From Bacillota bacterium (GTDB taxonomy: Bacteria > Bacillota > Clostridia > Christensenellales > Aristaeellaceae), in assembly GCA_009787135.1 (NCBI GenBank), contig WRGP01000167.1, positions 1-8,430 of the forward strand: a DNA stretch of 8,430 nt, written 5' to 3'. Shown here in pieces: positions 6,301 through 8,430 of the stretch. The first letter of the stretch is position 1. The number at the start of each line of letters is the position of its first letter. The notes below the pieces were generated by a model. The model had not been told where the DNA came from. It searched no databases and saw nothing but the letters and a program-made list of their open reading frames with translations. Position numbers and translations under genes: made by a program.

Positions 6301-6313
6301 AGCAAGGGGGACG
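6271..6313. repeat. Cluster of GGGGAC units with inverted copies
   Basis: GGGGAC occurs at 6271, 6281 and, as GGGGGAC, at 6306, and its complement GTCCCC at 6287. A longer stem pairs CGTCCCCCCTT (6286-6296) with AAGGGGGACG (6304-6313), with one bulged C. It could be part of the terminator or a dispersed GGGGAC-type repeat element; one copy in one window cannot decide. Confidence 0.35.
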
Positions 6314-6314
6314 C

Positions 6315-6356
6315 AAAAAAGCCGATTGCCTAGGGTTGACAACGCCGGGCGGTATT
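6315..6356 (-). terminator. Weak candidate terminator of the GNAT gene
   Basis: On the minus strand an interrupted GC-rich stem (GCC-type arms with GTTG pairing CAAT) ends in CGGC followed by T6 (6315-6320). The stem has bulges, so the call rests mainly on the T-run. The rest of 6357-6390 holds nothing recognisable. Confidence 0.3.
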
Positions 6357-6390
6357 TGCGCGATGTGCCGCGAGAGCTTTTGATAAATGC

Positions 6391-6855
6391 TTATAGCACA
6401 TAGTAAACCATTTCGTTTTGAGTATCGGTAAAGCCGAGTTTTTTATATATTGGCCTGCCCATGTCGGTAGCGTTTAATAAAATTTTTGCACATCCGGTCT
6501 TTTTTGCCTCCTCAACGGTTAAAGCAAAAAGTTTTGTGGCAATACCACGATTTCGATATTCCGGATATGTAAACATATTGCTGATATAGGCTATTTGCCC
6601 ATTAAGACAGGTTCTATTGGGCGGTAGCGCATAAAAAGAAATTCCGCTTGTAGCAACAATTTTTTCGCCCTCAACGGCGATCCATGCAACAAAGCTCCCA
6701 TTCGCCAGAGCGCTTGCCATATACAATTTATTGTTTTGGTATAGTAATTCTTTTTCAATGTCGTTCATACCGTTGTTTGTTTCACATAAAAAATCCACAC
6801 GTGTTTTCGCAAGCAGCTCACATTCATCTATGCCGGCTTTTTTATACGCTATCAC
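6391..6855 (-). CDS. GNAT-family N-acetyltransferase
   Basis: Acetyl-CoA-dependent N-acetyltransferase of the GNAT superfamily, 154 aa, a full single domain. The acetyl-CoA binding motif A is clear: YISNMFTYPEYRNRGIATKLF, with the pyrophosphate loop RNRGIA at 101-106. The C-terminal motif B is DMGRPIYKKLGF at 131-142, with Tyr137 in the place of the usual general-acid tyrosine. The start is GTG at 6855, supported by AAGGAG 9 bases upstream. The substrate is unknown: such enzymes modify antibiotics, polyamines, amino acids or protein N-termini. Its base composition is AT-richer than the genes to the left and matches the TetR pair to the right. It seems to be transcribed from its own promoter with a structured leader. 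Confidence 0.88.
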   Translation of the reverse strand: MIAYKKAGIDECELLAKTRVDFLCETNNGMNDIEKELLYQNNKLYMASALANGSFVAWIAVEGEKIVATSGISFYALPPNRTCLNGQIAYISNMFTYPEYRNRGIATKLFALTVEEAKKTGCAKILLNATDMGRPIYKKLGFTDTQNEMVYYVL

Positions 6856-6884
6856 CTATAACAGCTCCTTGTACTAAAGTATCT

Positions 6885-6933
6885 GCGCCGGACATTCTCA
6901 CGATGGCCGACGGAGAAGAGAATGATACGGCGC
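6885..6933 (-). promoter_or_regulatory. Long stem-loop in the GNAT 5' leader
   Basis: Two consecutive pairs of perfect arms: GCGCCG (6885-6890) with CGGCGC (6928-6933), and CATTCTC (6893-6899) with GAGAATG (6918-6924), separated by a small internal loop (GA against ATA). The total is 13 base pairs around an 18-base loop. No T-run follows on either strand, so it is not a terminator. It lies 14 bases upstream of the AAGGAG ribosome site and would begin at the predicted +1. Confidence 0.45.
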
Positions 6934-6939
6934 ATGGCT

Positions 6940-6968
6940 ACTATAGCACACCCCACCCGGAATTACTA
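6940..6968 (-). promoter_or_regulatory. Candidate extended -10 promoter of the GNAT gene
   Basis: On the minus strand TGC-TATAGT is an extended -10 (hexamer 6940-6945, 5 of 6), with a poor -35 TAGTAA (6963-6968) 17 bases further. It predicts a leader of roughly 78 bases starting near 6933. Confidence 0.35.
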
Positions 6969-6988
6969 CCTTTATTTTTCGCCCTTTT

Positions 6989-7606
6989 TCACCCTTCAAG
7001 CGCCGCTTTGTTTCGCCTCAGGTATAAAAGTGACAAAATTCCGACAGGTATAAAATACACGCACCAAAATTCAAGTATAGCTGTGCCGATCCAATCAGCC
7101 CCTTGCATATCGCCGCGAAATACGCCCAACATCGGTATAATGAAACAGCCGGGAGCGAAGGCGCCGTGAATCATGAGCAGAACCTTTAACGCTTTATCCG
7201 ATTTTGTCTTTACCGCTACCGTCATTCCCGCGAAGAACGTTGATAATGCCATCAGGCAATAACCGAGCAAGTCAAAATTGAAGAACAGCCCGAACGCTGT
7301 AAAATCAAGCAGGGATTTCGCTTGTCTAGTTAAGGATTCAAGCCGTACTGTGGTCAATTGGGTAAAATACACCGATACATTCATCGCCGCATACATTCCG
7401 GCAAATATCATGGCAATATTACCTGCCGTTTTTGATTCCGGTTTTCCTTGTGCCGCAAACGCGCATATCATTGACACAAAACTGAAAGCAATGAATATGC
7501 TTGTTGCATAATTTCCAAACGCACATTGAAGTGGCATACACAAAGCAAAACCCGCCACTGCGCCAATGTTGATGATAGCGCTAACCATTCCGATTTTTTT
7601 ATTCAT
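6989..7606 (-). CDS. Six-helix integral membrane protein, family not recognised
   Basis: A 205-aa hydrophobic protein with about six predicted membrane helices at 5-25, 33-52, 59-82, 107-130, 138-161 and 171-196, and a basic tail (LRRNK). The short soluble stretch at 83-105 carries several charged residues. No transporter signature, catalytic motif or known family pattern was recognised. The ATG at 7606 is chosen because GGAGGG (7614-7619) is 7 bases upstream; an in-frame TTG at 7621 would start inside that site. The start overlaps the 3' end of the tetR gene by 8 bases, so the two are translationally coupled, and this protein is the likely regulated target. In TetR operons the target is often an efflux or membrane-protection protein, but that function is only inference here. 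Confidence 0.8.
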   Translation of the reverse strand: MNKKIGMVSAIINIGAVAGFALCMPLQCAFGNYATSIFIAFSFVSMICAFAAQGKPESKTAGNIAMIFAGMYAAMNVSVYFTQLTTVRLESLTRQAKSLLDFTAFGLFFNFDLLGYCLMALSTFFAGMTVAVKTKSDKALKVLLMIHGAFAPGCFIIPMLGVFRGDMQGADWIGTAILEFWCVYFIPVGILSLLYLRRNKAALEG

Positions 7607-8180
7607 GTTCAAACCCTCCAAACATAGTATCGATTAGCAGGCCGAGAACCTTATCACGCTGTTCTTTTACATTCATATCATAACCGAAAAGCTCGCCGCT
7701 TTGGTCCTTTCTTAAAAACATGGCTTGCATTGCCGATGTTAGGGCAAACGCCAAAACAAACTGCTCTTTTTCCGAAATTTCGAGTTTCCCCAATACTTTG
7801 TTCATCCCCATAGCGGACTTCATAGTGCTGTCGCTCTTCTTTGGATTTTTATGATCGGATAGAATAGAAATTCTTGATACGGCCGGATTGTCTACAAGAA
7901 AATCAAACACTTGCTTTGCCGTGGACTTCAACCGTGCCGTAGGCGTCTGTTCTGGCGTTGACGGAGTAAAGGCCGCAATCACTTTGCCGATCATCCGCTC
8001 TACACAAATTTCAATCAGATTTTCTTTTGTTTGAAAGTGATAGTTTATAAGGCCTGTGCCAATATGCGTTCTTTCCGCGATGGTACGGGTGCTTATATCC
8101 GCTATATCCCCGGCGCTTTCGGCAATAAGGCCCATGGTTGCTTCAATAATTTTTTCTTTTACATCACCGGACCCTTTCAT
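7599..8180 (-). CDS. TetR-family transcriptional regulator
   Basis: Repressor of 193 aa. The N-terminal helix-turn-helix (about 8-55) shows VKEKIIEATMGLIAE, then ISTRTIAERTHIGTGLINYHFQTKENLI, a textbook TetR DNA-binding domain (the YHFQTKENL segment marks its end). The C-terminal part (about 65-193) is the usual variable ligand and dimer domain. The ATG at 8180 has AGGAGGT directly upstream (5 bases between GG and ATG); an alternative in-frame start at 8213 would lie inside the operator, so it is rejected. The stop codon lies 5 codon-bases inside the next gene, and GGAGGG near its end (encoding GG of the FGGFEHE tail) is the ribosome site of that gene. The promoter carries a palindrome just past the -10, so the gene is probably self-repressed. 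The ligand is unknown. Confidence 0.92.
   Translation of the reverse strand: MKGSGDVKEKIIEATMGLIAESAGDIADISTRTIAERTHIGTGLINYHFQTKENLIEICVERMIGKVIAAFTPSTPEQTPTARLKSTAKQVFDFLVDNPAVSRISILSDHKNPKKSDSTMKSAMGMNKVLGKLEISEKEQFVLAFALTSAMQAMFLRKDQSGELFGYDMNVKEQRDKVLGLLIDTMFGGFEHE
7614..7619 (-). promoter_or_regulatory. Ribosome binding site of the membrane gene inside tetR
   Basis: GGAGGG on the minus strand, within the last codons of tetR and 7 bases before the ATG at 7606. It decides the start of the membrane protein and couples its translation to tetR. Confidence 0.7.
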
Positions 8181-8193
8181 GATTACCTCCTGA

Positions 8194-8220
8194 TTGAACA
8201 ATATTCTGAACACTGTTCAA
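8194..8220. promoter_or_regulatory. TetR operator with an extra half-site
   Basis: TGAACA-C-TGTTCA (8207-8219) is a perfect 13-base palindrome, and a further half-site TTGAACA sits at 8194-8200, in line 13 bases away and also forming 7-base inverted arms with TGTTCAA (8214-8220). It lies from the downstream edge of the -10 box to just before the ribosome site, the classic position for self-repression. Confidence 0.7.
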
Positions 8221-8248
8221 GTATAAATCTTTTTCATGGAGCTGTCAA
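8220..8248 (-). promoter_or_regulatory. Near-consensus promoter of the tetR operon
   Basis: On the minus strand a perfect -35 TTGACA (8243-8248) is separated by 17 bases from TATACT (8220-8225, 5 of 6). It is the strongest promoter in the window and directs tetR and the membrane gene. Confidence 0.8.
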
Positions 8249-8316
8249 GAGATTTTTACGGGGAGAGGACGCCGCAGTTTGCAAACGTTCGGGCCGGTTT
8301 TGTTTCACTCTGTCGT

Positions 8317-8346
8317 TTGAGCGGGATTTTTGAGGTGGCTTATACT
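8317..8346 (+). promoter_or_regulatory. Candidate promoter for the gene at the right edge
   Basis: TTGAGC (8317-8322, 4 of 6) and TATACT (8341-8346, 5 of 6), 18 bases apart, point to the right edge gene. It would give a leader of about 70 bases. Confidence 0.35.
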
Positions 8347-8364
8347 AACAACCCATAAAAGGCG

Positions 8365-8391
8365 TTGAAAATTGAAAAAACATGATAAAAT
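8365..8391 (+). promoter_or_regulatory. Second candidate promoter for the right edge gene
   Basis: TGA-TAAAAT is an extended -10 (hexamer 8386-8391, 5 of 6) with TTGAAA (8365-8370, 5 of 6) upstream at a short 15-base spacer. It is closer to the start codon than the first candidate. Confidence 0.4.
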
Positions 8392-8421
8392 GTAAATAGA
8401 AAAAAGAACGAGGCGAAAGAG

Positions 8422-8430
8422 ATGCCAAAG
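8422..8430 (+). CDS. Start of a gene cut by the window edge
   Basis: ATG CCA AAG (MPK) preceded by GAGG (8410-8413) at 8 bases and by two candidate promoters. Only three codons are visible, so no product can be named. It is divergent from the tetR operon, and the 240-base gap between them holds the regulatory sites listed. Confidence 0.4.

Noticed and set aside
6336..6341. Perfect TTGACA on the plus strand
   Set aside because: No -10-like hexamer 16-18 bases downstream and no gene starts on that strand afterwards.
8277..8286. GTTTGCAAAC palindrome between tetR and the right edge gene
   Set aside because: A lone 10-base palindrome with no placement over a promoter; expected by chance at this length scale and not linked to any listed site.
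1..8430. A new multi-gene defence, mobile or biosynthetic system
   Set aside because: All confident genes belong to ordinary families (protease, epimerases, malic enzyme, AraC, TetR, GNAT, LysM) and no nuclease, integrase, transposase, toxin pair, repeat array or assembly-line enzyme is present. Only the membrane partner of TetR remains unassigned.

Overview
The window looks like chromosomal DNA from a Gram-positive Bacillota, most likely a Clostridia-type anaerobe. This is inferred from strong AGGAGG-type ribosome sites before nearly every gene, sigma-A-like promoters with 17-base spacers, a membrane-anchored HtrA protease, a short (390 aa) malic enzyme and a double-LysM protein. No rRNA, tRNA, CRISPR array, insertion sequence or phage gene was seen. 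Species cannot be named from the sequence.

Layout. Positions 1-6281 are fairly GC-rich housekeeping and carbohydrate DNA: htrA-like serine protease (-), a divergent aldose 1-epimerase-like gene (+), a small cytoplasmic-looking double-LysM gene (-), an AT-richer stretch (2673-3040) with a doubtful small membrane ORF, malic enzyme (-), galE (-), and a divergent AraC-family regulator (+). From about 6300 the base composition becomes visibly AT-richer: a GNAT acetyltransferase (-), a six-helix membrane protein (-) and a TetR regulator (-), then a divergent promoter region and the first three codons of another gene (+) at the right edge. The composition shift suggests that 6300-8430 is a different, possibly acquired, segment.

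How the genes work together. galE and the epimerase-like gene both fit sugar (possibly galactose) handling, though they are not in one operon. The AraC regulator shares a 162-base intergenic region with galE and may control it. The TetR gene overlaps the membrane-protein gene by 8 bases and has a near-consensus promoter followed at once by a perfect TGAACA-C-TGTTCA palindrome, so the pair reads as a self-repressed operon. The htrA promoter is preceded by three 11-base-phased repeats, as expected for an OmpR/PhoB-type response regulator.

No clearly new multi-gene system is visible. The most interesting items are regulatory: the phased repeats before htrA, the TetR operator/operon with an unassigned membrane protein, a long stem-loop that would start at the predicted 5' end of the GNAT mRNA, and a palindrome overlapping the malic enzyme -10 box.
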